A DNA stretch of 33,939 bases from Ponticaulis sp. (lineage in GTDB: Bacteria > Pseudomonadota > Alphaproteobacteria > Caulobacterales > Hyphomonadaceae), in contig NZUJ01000079.1 of assembly GCA_002701295.1 (NCBI GenBank), positions 1 to 33,939 on the forward strand, read 5' to 3'. The position numbers and the translations under genes are program-made. Below the pieces are notes generated by a model that ran no database searches, was not told the DNA's origin, and worked only from the letters and a program-made list of their open reading frames with translations. This document shows, one piece after another, positions 14,962-23,710 of this stretch. Within the stretch, counting starts at the first letter, position 1; each line of letters begins with the position of its first letter.

Positions 14962-16434
14962 TTGAGCTTGGGGCAGAACGCAACGCAAGATGATGTGAAG
15001 TCAAAAACGACCGCATCAATCCTCACCGAGCGCGCAAGGCGCCGGGACTTTGTGGTACTCGCTTTTCTGGTTCTGGTGATTGTCATCATCCTGTTTGCGT
15101 CAGGCACGATATCAGCCAGTGAGGGAATCACCGCATTCCTGATCTTTGTTTTCTCCGCCATCGCCTTCTATCTGTCCACCGAGCCGGAGTCGTCGCGAAA
15201 AGCTTTTGTTGCGAATGAACCCCCGTCTTCGGATACGAAGACGGACGGAGCAACAATTTCCATCACGGAAATTCAGAAAATCATTAACGCATATCCGGAA
15301 GCGGCTCTGGTCTGCGGGTATGATGGTCGGGTGGTTTCGGCGAACCCCCTTGCGATTGACGTGTTTCGACTGCCGCGTTCCGGCATGGGGTTGTCGCCCT
15401 CCATTATTCGCCGACCGGACGTCCTGGACAGCCTTGAGAATATGGCTGAAGGACGGACACTCAAGCCGCTCGAAATCGAAGTAGCCGGAAACCCGGACCG
15501 TTATTTCCGCGTCAGTCTGCAAGCGCTCAGATTGATGGGCAATGACCTTGTTCTGATCGCGCTCGATGAGCTGACAGAGCTGCGGCGCGCAGAAAAAGCG
15601 CGCGCTGACTTTCTGGCGAATGCCAGTCACGAGCTCCGGACACCGCTGACCTCGCTATCCGGTTTCATCGAGACCATGCGTGGACCGGCCAAGGATGACC
15701 CGGAAGCCTGGGACAGGTTTCTTGAGATCATGCATGGCCAGACTGACCGTATGCGGCGACTGATCCATGACCTGTTGTCTCTGTCGCGGATTGAGCTGAA
15801 CGAACACCGGCGCCCAGACCAGAAGATCAATCTGTCCGGTGTTGTTGCCGAGAATGTCGAGGCGCTGGTGCCGATTGCGACGGATAAGGGCATTGAACTT
15901 GAGCTGATCAGCTCAGCTGACTCAGCGCCGGTTCATGGTGTCCGCGACGAGCTGGTTCAGGTGATTCAGAACCTGATCGACAATGCCCTGAAATATACGT
16001 CTTCCGGATCCAAGGTTCGCGTTGAAGTGTCGGCAGGGCTGGACCTGGAGCAGGCGCGAACATTCGCCGGACGTCGCTGGGTCAGCGCATCCCGCGTCTC
16101 CATCGTGCAGAGTACGCCGGAGCAGGGCGCGCGCTTTGCGGTTCTTCGGGTCAGTGACGAAGGCGCAGGCATTCCGCGTCAACACCTTCCGCGTCTGGGA
16201 GAACGGTTCTATCGTGTCGATGAAGGTCGTGATCGGTCTGTTGGCGGAACCGGGCTCGGTCTTGCGATTGTCAAACACATCGTCGCGCGACATCGCGGTG
16301 GGCTGATGGTTGAAAGTGAAGAAGGCTATGGCTCGGCTTTCGGCATCTGGTTACCGATGATTGCCGAGGCCGCCGAGCCGCAAAACACGGCACCGTCAGG
16401 CGCGCCGCCGTCGGGGCCACCGGAAACAAACTAG
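14962..16434 (+). CDS. phoR: Phosphate-regulon sensor histidine kinase PhoR
   Basis: 490 residues from a TTG start at 14962, supported by AGGA six bases upstream; no ATG or GTG is as well placed. Two membrane segments lie at about 30-75, with almost no periplasmic loop between them, as is usual for PhoR. A PAS domain follows at about 95-200 (AALVCGYDGRVVSANPLAIDVF), then HisKA with the phospho-accepting H223 in FLANASHELRTPLTSLSGF. The ATPase domain carries the N box NLIDNALKYT, the G1 motif DEGAGIP with GERFYRVD, and the G2 motif GGTGLGLAIV. It senses phosphate status through the Pst complex and PhoU rather than the ligand itself, and phosphorylates PhoB. The C-terminus is a Pro/Ala-rich tail of about 20 residues. 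First gene of the phosphate cluster. Confidence 0.95.
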   Translation: MSLGQNATQDDVKSKTTASILTERARRRDFVVLAFLVLVIVIILFASGTISASEGITAFLIFVFSAIAFYLSTEPESSRKAFVANEPPSSDTKTDGATISITEIQKIINAYPEAALVCGYDGRVVSANPLAIDVFRLPRSGMGLSPSIIRRPDVLDSLENMAEGRTLKPLEIEVAGNPDRYFRVSLQALRLMGNDLVLIALDELTELRRAEKARADFLANASHELRTPLTSLSGFIETMRGPAKDDPEAWDRFLEIMHGQTDRMRRLIHDLLSLSRIELNEHRRPDQKINLSGVVAENVEALVPIATDKGIELELISSADSAPVHGVRDELVQVIQNLIDNALKYTSSGSKVRVEVSAGLDLEQARTFAGRRWVSASRVSIVQSTPEQGARFAVLRVSDEGAGIPRQHLPRLGERFYRVDEGRDRSVGGTGLGLAIVKHIVARHRGGLMVESEEGYGSAFGIWLPMIAEAAEPQNTAPSGAPPSGPPETN

Positions 16435-16498
16435 TTCCTTAGTCTTTCCGCCCCGCACCTCTCTGGATCTTCTGATCTTTAATTTTTGATTTGATTTC

Positions 16499-17731
16499 AT
16501 GTTTGTACCCGCCTTTCAGGATATGCTCGCTGCCATAGCCGTGATTGCCTCTCTGGCATTCCTGGCTGGTCGCGTGCGCGCTGTCAGGGCGTCAAACAGG
16601 GCCGAGCAGGTGTTGGCCTCGCTGTCTGTCTATTATGGCTGGTATTGTCTTCTCGGCGCGCTGATCCCGCCAATCGTGATTGGGCTGATGGGCTGGATAT
16701 TGCCGGTTTCTGACGCGGTTCTGAAGCTGGCGCTACCCTTGAGCGCGCTTTTGGGCGCATTGATCACTTTCCTTCAGATCCAACCGGATTTTCGCGCACG
16801 TCAGCGTGTTGAGTGGATTATTCGCCAGCTTCTTCTGGCGAGTGGTACGGTGGCTGTTCTCACGACGATCGGGATCATCCTGTCGCTCGCTTTCGAGACC
16901 GTGCAGTTCTTCGGTGAAGATGGCGTCTCGATTTCAGAGTTCTTCACCGGCCTTGAATGGAGCGCTCAGACATCGGCTGCCTTCGGGGCTGTGCCGCTCT
17001 TCTTCGGAACGTTTTTCGTCGCAACAATTGCGATCCTTGTCGCAGCGCCCATCGGTTATTTCGCAGCGATATATCTGGCGGAATATGCCAGCGAGCAACA
17101 GCGTCGCCTGATCAAGCCGGCCCTTGAGGTGCTCGCAGGTATTCCGACCGTGGTCTATGGTTTTTTCGCCATTCTGGTCGTTGCACCCGTCGTCCGGATT
17201 GTGGGTGATAGCCTCAACCAGTTGCTTGAAACGCTGACAGGGCAGGTAAACCTGATCCCCGCACAGCCAAAGAGCGCGCTGGCAGCAGGACTGGTCATGG
17301 GGATCATGATTATTCCCTTCATTACCTCGCTTTCTGATGACGTGATCCGAACCGTACCCAAGAAGCTCAAAGAGGGCGGTCTGGGGCTTGGTGCGACGCA
17401 GGCAGAGGTGATCAAGGATATTCTCTTGCCTGCAGCTTTTCCGGGTCTGATGGCCGCCATGCTGCTGGCTGTTAGCCGGGCGATTGGTGAGACCATGATT
17501 GTGGTCATGGCTGCAGGTGAACGAGCCAATCTGACGCTCAATCCGTTTGAGGACGTCACGACTGTCACCGTTCAGATTGTGGCGCTTCTGACCGGAGACC
17601 CGGAGTTCAACAGCCCGCGTACCCTCTCGGCTTTTGCGCTTGGAGCAGTGTTGTTCTGTGTGACGCTGGCATTCAATTTCCTGGCGCAATGGGTCGTTGA
17701 CGCGCAGAGGAGACGCTATGCAGGTCTCTGA
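16499..17731 (+). CDS. pstC: Phosphate ABC transporter permease PstC
   Basis: 410 residues. The N-terminal ~100 residues hold three or four hydrophobic segments (AAIAVIASLAFLAGRVRAVRA; YYGWYCLLGALIPPIVIGLMGWIL) typical of the extra N-terminal region in alphaproteobacterial PstC. The permease domain proper runs from about 160 (LFFGTFFVATIAILVAAPIGYF) to 405. The loop that contacts PstB is visible as EGGLGLGATQAEVIKDILLPAAFPGL. With PstA it forms the inner-membrane channel for phosphate. The gene starts 64 bases after phoR; its ribosome-binding site is weak, so expression may depend on an internal promoter or coupling. Its last 14 bases overlap pstA. Confidence 0.95.
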   Translation: MFVPAFQDMLAAIAVIASLAFLAGRVRAVRASNRAEQVLASLSVYYGWYCLLGALIPPIVIGLMGWILPVSDAVLKLALPLSALLGALITFLQIQPDFRARQRVEWIIRQLLLASGTVAVLTTIGIILSLAFETVQFFGEDGVSISEFFTGLEWSAQTSAAFGAVPLFFGTFFVATIAILVAAPIGYFAAIYLAEYASEQQRRLIKPALEVLAGIPTVVYGFFAILVVAPVVRIVGDSLNQLLETLTGQVNLIPAQPKSALAAGLVMGIMIIPFITSLSDDVIRTVPKKLKEGGLGLGATQAEVIKDILLPAAFPGLMAAMLLAVSRAIGETMIVVMAAGERANLTLNPFEDVTTVTVQIVALLTGDPEFNSPRTLSAFALGAVLFCVTLAFNFLAQWVVDAQRRRYAGL

Positions 17732-19427
17732 TCGTCATCTGTCAGACCGGTTCGCGAAACGCCTGAAACAGCGTCGACGTGCCGATGCGCGGCTTCGTCT
17801 CTATGGGATGATGGCCATTGGTACAGCATTGTTCCTCCTGGTGGTTTTGCTGGGCTCTATCGTGTTCGAGGCGCGAACCGCCTTCACTCGTCATGAGCTA
17901 CAGTTATCGGTTAGTCGAGACGACAGAACTGATCGTTCTCTGACCCAGGACGCCCACGCCAAATTGCTGAGTATGTTTGGTGACCCACAGGATCGGCGCA
18001 CGCGGCAGGATATTACTCAACTGGTCAGCGCACTGTCTCTAAAGATTGCCGGAACAACTCTGGTTCCGGGTGAGGTTCGTACCGATCAGATTGTTTTGTC
18101 TGACAAATCCGATCTCTATTTCAAAGGTCTGACCACACGCGTTGATCGAAGCACTCCTGTGATCAACAGTGTGTCCGGCAACGTGCTGAGCGGTGAGTTT
18201 TCTGATCTTTACCGCAAGGCGATCCGCTGGCGCCAGGCTGAGATTGACCAGCTCGCGCGAAGCGGCCTTCGGTCAGCTGAACAGCGTGCTGAGGTGCTCA
18301 AGCGTCAGTTGGATGAGGCTCCTGATGATCCGGACCTGCAGGCGCGACTGGATGGCGAAAGAACACGCGCCGCGCAGATGAGGGCACGCATTGAGGGTTT
18401 TCGGTCTGAGCTGGATTCAGGCAGCATCAGCCTCGATGCCAGTACAGCCTCGGTTCTCGTGCGAACACCGACCGGGTTTCAGCGTGTGGTATCGATTTCT
18501 GAGAATCGCATGACGACTGAAACCCTTCTGGAGAACATGTCTTTGCCGGAAAAAGCGCAGGCACTGTTCATACATACGCCAGCCGTTCAGCGAACCTTGT
18601 CGGATGCCCAGATTGCCGCTCTGGAATGGCTGAAGCATGAAGGGCTGATCAGGAATACATTCAATACCAGTTTCTTCGCGCGCGCCGATTCATCAGAAGC
18701 CGAGCTTGCTGGCCTGCTGGCAGCGACGATCGGGTCCATTCTGATCATACTGACAACCATGCTTCTGGCAGTGCCTGTCGGCATTGCGGCAGCGGTCTAT
18801 CTTGAAGAGTTTGCGCCACGAAATGCGTTCACGCGCTTCATTCAGGTCAATATCAACAATCTGGCCGCGGTGCCGTCGATTGTATTCGGCCTGCTTGGTG
18901 CTGCGATTTTCGTGAATGGTGTGGTGATTCCGATCCCGTTCGTGGAAGCAACCTTCCGTCTGGGCGGTGGACTGGGGCGGGGCTGGCCGATCGTTGGCGG
19001 CATCGTGCTCGCGCTGATGACATTGCCGACCATTATCATTTCGTCACGCGCCGCTTTGTCATCTGTACCGGACTCCATCCGGCAGGGTGCGCTCGCGGTT
19101 GGTGCGACCCGACTACAGACGGTGCATCATCATGTCATGCCCATGGCGGCACCTGGCATTCTGACGGGCTCGATCATTGGCCTTGCTCAGGCGCTTGGTG
19201 AAACTGCGCCGCTATTGCTGATTGGCATGGTGGCCTTCATTGGCGATTTGCCGTCGGGCGTTACGGATCGGTCCACGGCGCTTCCCGTGCTGATTTTTCA
19301 ATGGTCCACGCGGGCAGAACGCGCATGGGAGCCAATGACCTCAGCAGCGATTATCATATTGCTTGCCTTGATGCTGATTTTGAACGGATTGGCGGTCTGG
19401 CTCAGAATGAGGTACGAAAAGCGATGA
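17718..19427 (+). CDS. pstA: Phosphate ABC transporter permease PstA with long coiled-coil insertion
   Basis: 569 residues from ATG 17718, which has GAGGAG five bases upstream and lies inside the end of pstC (14-base overlap). A membrane segment at about 29-50 ([22 protein letters not shown]) is followed by about 275 periplasmic residues before the permease domain begins near 330 ([23 protein letters not shown]). The first part resembles the DUF3333 region found in many alphaproteobacterial PstA proteins. It contains a strongly charged coiled coil at about 165-230. This makes the protein over 100 residues longer than the 400-450 usual for PstA with that domain. The cytoplasmic coupling loop is [26 protein letters not shown]. 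It pairs with PstC. Its TGA overlaps the ATG of pstB. Confidence 0.93.
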   Translation: MQVSDRHLSDRFAKRLKQRRRADARLRLYGMMAIGTALFLLVVLLGSIVFEARTAFTRHELQLSVSRDDRTDRSLTQDAHAKLLSMFGDPQDRRTRQDITQLVSALSLKIAGTTLVPGEVRTDQIVLSDKSDLYFKGLTTRVDRSTPVINSVSGNVLSGEFSDLYRKAIRWRQAEIDQLARSGLRSAEQRAEVLKRQLDEAPDDPDLQARLDGERTRAAQMRARIEGFRSELDSGSISLDASTASVLVRTPTGFQRVVSISENRMTTETLLENMSLPEKAQALFIHTPAVQRTLSDAQIAALEWLKHEGLIRNTFNTSFFARADSSEAELAGLLAATIGSILIILTTMLLAVPVGIAAAVYLEEFAPRNAFTRFIQVNINNLAAVPSIVFGLLGAAIFVNGVVIPIPFVEATFRLGGGLGRGWPIVGGIVLALMTLPTIIISSRAALSSVPDSIRQGALAVGATRLQTVHHHVMPMAAPGILTGSIIGLAQALGETAPLLLIGMVAFIGDLPSGVTDRSTALPVLIFQWSTRAERAWEPMTSAAIIILLALMLILNGLAVWLRMRYEKR

Positions 19428-20242
19428 ACTCTCCAGTCCTGCCCAGTGCTGAGCCAGCCTTCCGCGGAGAAGCGCAGACCATTGCCGACCCCAAAGTGTC
19501 TCTGCGCAATGTGACGGTGAAGTATGGTGATGTGGTCGCGATTGACGACGTCACGTTTGATATTCCGGGCTGCGCTGTGACCGCACTGATCGGGCCATCA
19601 GGCTGCGGAAAGTCGACCTTTCTTCGCTGCATTAATCGCATGAATGAAACCATTCCGATCTGCCGCGTGACGGGAGACGTGCTGATTGATGGCGAGAACA
19701 TCATGAAGAAGGAGGTCGATACTGTCCTTTTGAGGGCACGTGTCGGCATGGTGTTCCAGCAACCCAACCCTTTTCCAAAGACCATTTTTGACAATGTTGC
19801 CTATGGTCCGCGCATTCATGGCCTAGCGAGTTCCAAGGCGGATCTTGAAGAGATCGTTCAAACGAGCCTTCAGCGCGCTGGTCTTTGGGAGGAGGTAAAA
19901 GACTCCCTGCACAGGCCAGGGACATCGCTTTCCGGCGGGCAACAGCAGCGATTGGTGATCGCACGGGCGATCGCGATCAACCCGGAAGTCATCCTCATGG
20001 ACGAGCCCTGTTCGGCGCTCGATCCGGTCGCGACAGCACGTATTGAGGAATTGATAGATGATCTGCGCACGAATTATTGTATTGTGATCGTTACGCACTC
20101 CATGTCTCAGGCCGCGCGCATTTCCCAGTACACGGGATTTCTGGACCGCGGGAAGCTTATCGAGACCGGAACGACCGAACAGATTTTCACCCGACCGCAG
20201 GATACGCGGACGAACGATTATATCACTGGCCGATACGGCTAA
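19424..20242 (+). CDS. pstB: Phosphate ABC transporter ATP-binding protein PstB
   Basis: 272 residues from the ATG at 19424, which overlaps the pstA stop as ATGA; GAGG lies 11 bases upstream. Walker A is GPSGCGKST (57-65), with the PstB-typical [13 protein letters not shown] after it. The Q loop is [19 protein letters not shown], the ABC signature LSGGQQQ (169-175), Walker B VILMDEP (189-195) and the switch His225. It energises PstC-PstA import of phosphate and helps set the PhoR output through PhoU. Length and motifs are fully canonical. Confidence 0.97.
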   Translation: MNSPVLPSAEPAFRGEAQTIADPKVSLRNVTVKYGDVVAIDDVTFDIPGCAVTALIGPSGCGKSTFLRCINRMNETIPICRVTGDVLIDGENIMKKEVDTVLLRARVGMVFQQPNPFPKTIFDNVAYGPRIHGLASSKADLEEIVQTSLQRAGLWEEVKDSLHRPGTSLSGGQQQRLVIARAIAINPEVILMDEPCSALDPVATARIEELIDDLRTNYCIVIVTHSMSQAARISQYTGFLDRGKLIETGTTEQIFTRPQDTRTNDYITGRYG

Positions 20243-20260
20243 CCGAACGGAGAACCGACC

Positions 20261-20962
20261 TTGCCGACCCATACAGTCAGCGCCTTCACAACCGAACTCA
20301 ACGCTTTGACCAGCGATGTCTTGCGTATGGGTGGTCTGACGGAAGCCATGATTGCGGAAATGGCGACGGCATTTGCCCGGGGCGATCAGGATCTTGCCGC
20401 GCGTGTCATCGAAGCGGATGACGAGGTGGATGAGCTGGAAAGCAAGCTGGAGCGTGAAATCATGCGCCTTCTTGCACTCAGACAGCCGGTTTCAAGGGAC
20501 CTTCGCGGCATTATTGCTGCGCTGAAAGTCTCCAATGATCTCGAACGGATCGGTGATCTGGCCAAGAATGTCTGCAAGCGTCTCATCGCGATGGGCGATG
20601 AGCACGGCAATACCGGTCAGAAGAGCGTCGAGCGCATGTCCAAGGCTGTACGCCTCCAGCTGAAAGCCGTTCTGGACGCCTATGCGACAGAGAACGCGCA
20701 GGAAGCCATCGATGTCTGGCTGCATGATGACGAAATCGACGAGCACTATAACAGCATGTTTCGCGAAGTTCTGACCTATATGATGGAAGATCCTCGCAAG
20801 ATTAGCCTCGGCGCTCACCTGCTTTTCATCGCGAAAAACCTCGAGCGGATTGGTGATCACTGCACCAATATTGCCGAAGTGGTGCATTTCTTTGTGACTG
20901 GCGACGACCTGCCATTGACCAGACCACAAGTTTCTGAAATTGGGCAGACAAGAGAAGCGTAA
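20261..20962 (+). CDS. phoU: Phosphate signalling complex protein PhoU
   Basis: 233 residues from a TTG start at 20261, eight bases after GGAG; no other start fits the family N-terminus (HTVSAFTTELNALTSDVLRMG). The protein is two repeats of a three-helix bundle. Each has the metal-binding acidic pattern: EADDEVDELESKLEREIMRLLALRQPVSRDLR in the first and HDDEIDEHYNSMFREVLTYMMEDPR in the second, with the paired NDLERIGDLAKN and KNLERIGDHCTNIAE signatures. PhoU represses PhoR kinase activity and restrains Pst when phosphate is plentiful. It follows pstB by 18 bases and precedes phoB by 14. TTG initiation here and at phoR may keep the regulatory proteins low relative to the transporter. Confidence 0.96.
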   Translation: MPTHTVSAFTTELNALTSDVLRMGGLTEAMIAEMATAFARGDQDLAARVIEADDEVDELESKLEREIMRLLALRQPVSRDLRGIIAALKVSNDLERIGDLAKNVCKRLIAMGDEHGNTGQKSVERMSKAVRLQLKAVLDAYATENAQEAIDVWLHDDEIDEHYNSMFREVLTYMMEDPRKISLGAHLLFIAKNLERIGDHCTNIAEVVHFFVTGDDLPLTRPQVSEIGQTREA

Positions 20963-20976
20963 ATACAGGTAATACC

Positions 20977-21687
20977 ATGTCCACTCCCTTTATCCTGATC
21001 GCTGAAGACGAAGAGTCGGTCACTGAGCTTCTCCGATATAATCTCGAACGCGAAGGCTATGAAACCGGTATCGCCCGCGATGGTGATGATGCGCTGATGA
21101 TGATCAAAGAGCGCGCGCCAGACCTGCTGTTGCTCGATTGGATGCTGCCTAAGACCACCGGAATTGAAGTCTGTCGTCAGGTGCGGTCACGAACTGAAAC
21201 GCGCAATCTGCCAATCATCATGCTGACCGCGCGCACCGAAGAAAGCGATCGCATTCGCGGGCTTGATACCGGCGCGGATGACTACATCACCAAACCCTTT
21301 TCTACGACTGAACTAATGGCGCGTATCCGCGCTGTACTACGCCGTATTCGTCCAGGTCTGGCTGAAGATGTCCTGCGTTGCGGCGATGTCGAGATCAATC
21401 GCGGTGCCCATACGGTGATGCGCGACGGGAAAGAACTGCATCTTGGCCCAACCGAGTTCCGACTGCTGGAATATCTCATGCAGCGCCCGGGCCGTGTATT
21501 CTCCCGCGAGCAGCTATTGGATGCTGTCTGGGGCGCTGACGTTTATGTCGAGGCGCGGACTGTGGACGTCCATATCGGCCGTCTTCGCAAAGCACTGAAT
21601 AAGTATTCCGAGATTGATCTCATCCGAACGGTTCGATCCGCCGGATATTCACTCGTGCCGCCAAGAGAAGCCGAGCGCGCAGGCTGA
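20977..21687 (+). CDS. phoB: Phosphate-regulon response regulator PhoB
   Basis: 236 residues from ATG 20977, seven bases after AGGT. The receiver domain has the acidic pair in AEDEESV, the phospho-acceptor D54 in LLLLDWMLPKTTG, Thr in IMLTART, and Lys in ITKPFS. The C-terminal winged helix (about 130-230) has LGPTEFRLLEYLMQRPGRVFSREQLLDAVWG and the recognition-helix segment VEARTVDVHIGRLRKAL. When phosphorylated by PhoR it binds Pho boxes such as the candidate at 14876. It is the last gene of the phosphate cluster. Confidence 0.97.
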   Translation: MSTPFILIAEDEESVTELLRYNLEREGYETGIARDGDDALMMIKERAPDLLLLDWMLPKTTGIEVCRQVRSRTETRNLPIIMLTARTEESDRIRGLDTGADDYITKPFSTTELMARIRAVLRRIRPGLAEDVLRCGDVEINRGAHTVMRDGKELHLGPTEFRLLEYLMQRPGRVFSREQLLDAVWGADVYVEARTVDVHIGRLRKALNKYSEIDLIRTVRSAGYSLVPPREAERAG

Positions 21688-21698
21688 GCGCAAGCTGC

Positions 21699-22676
21699 AT
21701 GAAGGCCTTCGTCTGTTCTGAAATAACTGAAGATCTTTCTGGCACTCAACTCACTGACATTGCTGAGCCGGAGCCTGCTCCGGGCGAAGTGAAGATCCAC
21801 ATTCGTGCGGCCAGCCTCAATTATCCTGATATCCTGATGTGTCAGGGGCGCTATCAGTTCAAACCGGAACTGCCCTTTGTGGTGGGTATGGAACTGGCAG
21901 GCGTCGTTGTCTCCTGCGGGCAGGGGGTGACAGATTTTGCGCCGGGTGATCGCGTGTGTGGCGGATCGGCTAAAACGGGCGCTCTGGCAGACTACATCTG
22001 CTTGCCAGCAAATGGGTTTCGCCTGATCCCGGAGGCGTTCGATTTTGCTGACGCCGCGGCATTCGGCGCTGCTTTTATAACCGCCTATGTCTCGCTCGTG
22101 CGGCGCGGTCGTCTTGAGAAGGGCGACACGCTGCTGGTGCATGGCGCGACTGGCGGTGTCGGGTTGGCGACCGTGCAGCTGGGAAAGTTTCTGGGCGCGA
22201 CGGTTATCGCGACGACGGGATCAACTCAAAAGATGGATGCGTTGAAGCGACTGGGCGCAGATCATGTGATCAACCTGTCTGGTGGGTTTCGCGAAGAGGT
22301 CAAAGCGCTCACCAATGGCCGTGGCGCTGATGTGATTTTCGACCCGATTGGCGGAGATGTTTTCGATGAGAGCACACGGTGCATCGCATTTGATGGGCGG
22401 TTGCTCGTTATTGGTTTCATGTCCGGCCGAATTGCAGAGGTCAAAACCAATATTCCCTTGATCAAAGGCTTTTCGGTCGTGGGGGTTCGGGCAGGAGAGT
22501 ACGGCCGCCAATTTCCCGAACGCGGCGCGGAGGACCGCGACACGATCTGGAAATGGGCAAGTGAAGGGCTGTTAAAGCCGCATATCCATGCCCGCCTTCC
22601 GCTGGAGAAGGTCCGCGATGGGGTTGATCTCCTCCTGAAGCGTCAGGCCGTGGGCAAGGTGATTATCGAGCCCTGA
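21699..22676 (+). CDS. NADPH:quinone oxidoreductase-type (zinc-free MDR family) protein
   Basis: 325 residues. The N-terminal GroES-like domain has LNYPDILMCQGRYQFKPELPFVVGMELAGVV and lacks the zinc-ligand cysteines of true alcohol dehydrogenases. The NADPH-binding fold shows LLVHGATGGVGLATVQLGK with ARGADVIFDPIGGDVF after it. Such enzymes reduce quinones or alpha,beta-unsaturated carbonyls in the cytosol; the actual substrate is unknown. It begins 11 bases after phoB and probably shares its transcript, although nothing in its function suggests a phosphate role and its ribosome-binding site is poor. The stop codon lies in the loop of a hairpin at 22668-22683. Confidence 0.88.
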   Translation: MKAFVCSEITEDLSGTQLTDIAEPEPAPGEVKIHIRAASLNYPDILMCQGRYQFKPELPFVVGMELAGVVVSCGQGVTDFAPGDRVCGGSAKTGALADYICLPANGFRLIPEAFDFADAAAFGAAFITAYVSLVRRGRLEKGDTLLVHGATGGVGLATVQLGKFLGATVIATTGSTQKMDALKRLGADHVINLSGGFREEVKALTNGRGADVIFDPIGGDVFDESTRCIAFDGRLLVIGFMSGRIAEVKTNIPLIKGFSVVGVRAGEYGRQFPERGAEDRDTIWKWASEGLLKPHIHARLPLEKVRDGVDLLLKRQAVGKVIIEP

Positions 22677-22683
22677 CGGGCTC
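22668..22683. terminator. Hairpin spanning two convergent stop codons
   Basis: GAGCCC, loop TGAC, GGGCTC is a 6-bp perfect stem. Its loop contains the TGA of the oxidoreductase gene and its right arm overlaps the stop of the convergent receiver gene. No T-run follows on either strand, so the role in termination is uncertain. Confidence 0.25.
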
Positions 22684-23710
22684 AGGCGACATCGGGCTTT
22701 TTGTTGTTGTTGGCATCCGGTTCGTCGGCTGCAGTCGCGCCTTCATTGATCCGGTTAAACGCCTCCTCCATCTCAGGGTCCGTTGCGTCTTTCCGCTTCT
22801 GATATAGCGCCAGCTTTTTGCGAACGGCATAAGACATGAGGTTGGCAACAGAGTTCCGCGCCGTGTCATAGCTGTTTGGCAGCGTGGACAATTGCGTCAG
22901 CGCGTTGATGCCGGTTTCCAGAACATGCGGTTCGATCATGTGAGATCGTCCGACGCCATCAAGGTAATACTTCACAGATGTTGCGGTCAGCAGGAGCGGA
23001 TTGTCGTCGGTATCTCTGGCAAGACGCATGGTTCGTACGGCCATCTCACGAACACGGGCGACGAGAGATGTGCGATCATCTGACAGTTCTCCACACGCCT
23101 GCCGAAGTTCTGCAATGGCGATGACGAGATCGTTTGTAGAATGCTCGGTCGGAATTTCCCGGCGTTTTTGTTCTTTCTTGAAATCATCAAGACGGCGACG
23201 CGGGCCAGCATAGTGTGCAGATGTTTTCCGGCGACGGCACGGGCCCACATAATTGGCCGATGAAATGAACGGGCGCGGGTCTTCAATCACCTTCTTCAAC
23301 CGCTTGCTCAGCTGATTGGAGGAAACAGGCCGCGCCATGAATTCGTCTGCACCTGCGTCTCGTGCACCGACAATGAGCTGTTCGGTCGCGATCGGAGACA
23401 GATAGATCACAGGAATTTCTGCAAACTGAATATCATTCATGACGCGCAATTGACGAATGAACCCCAGATCCGGAGCTTCGTCATTTGTGTGAACATAGAG
23501 CAGCACGTCGGGCATGATTGTGCTGACATCGCTTTTGAGGAAGCGATCAGCAGTGCTGAAACTTACATGATCATTCTTGATGCCGACGCCGCGAAGCACT
23601 TCCATCATAATGCTTCGGGCGAACCCGCTATTATCGATGATGAGAAGCCTGGTTTCAGAAGCGACAAACGGGCGAGGGGTACGTACCGGGGAAAATCCTG
23701 AGTCTGTCAT
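22682..23710 (-). CDS. Degenerate response-regulator (pseudo-receiver) protein with YxGPxRRR tail
   Basis: 342 residues. An N-terminal receiver-like domain (about 21-145, RLLIIDNSGFARSIMMEVLRG) keeps one pocket Asp (D26). It has Val73 where the phospho-acceptor Asp should be (PDVLLYVH), Ser105 for the switch Thr, and Arg127-Pro for the conserved Lys-Pro. It should therefore not be phosphorylated in the usual way. After it come YVGPCRRRK (154-162) and YAGPRRR (167-173), then a helical domain of about 120 residues with SVKYYLDGVGRSHMIEP and a Lys-rich end. It shares this architecture with the upstream gene at 23707, which it overlaps by four bases (ATGA), so the two are cotranslated. No output enzyme or DNA-binding domain is recognised. 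A scaffold or partner-switch role is inference. Confidence 0.7.
   Translation of the reverse strand: MTDSGFSPVRTPRPFVASETRLLIIDNSGFARSIMMEVLRGVGIKNDHVSFSTADRFLKSDVSTIMPDVLLYVHTNDEAPDLGFIRQLRVMNDIQFAEIPVIYLSPIATEQLIVGARDAGADEFMARPVSSNQLSKRLKKVIEDPRPFISSANYVGPCRRRKTSAHYAGPRRRLDDFKKEQKRREIPTEHSTNDLVIAIAELRQACGELSDDRTSLVARVREMAVRTMRLARDTDDNPLLLTATSVKYYLDGVGRSHMIEPHVLETGINALTQLSTLPNSYDTARNSVANLMSYAVRKKLALYQKRKDATDPEMEEAFNRINEGATAADEPDANNNKKPDVA

Noticed and set aside
16934..17689. 251-codon minus-strand frame across pstC
   Set aside because: Antisense to a conserved permease; composition rich in His, Gln, Arg and Cys is that of a shadow frame.
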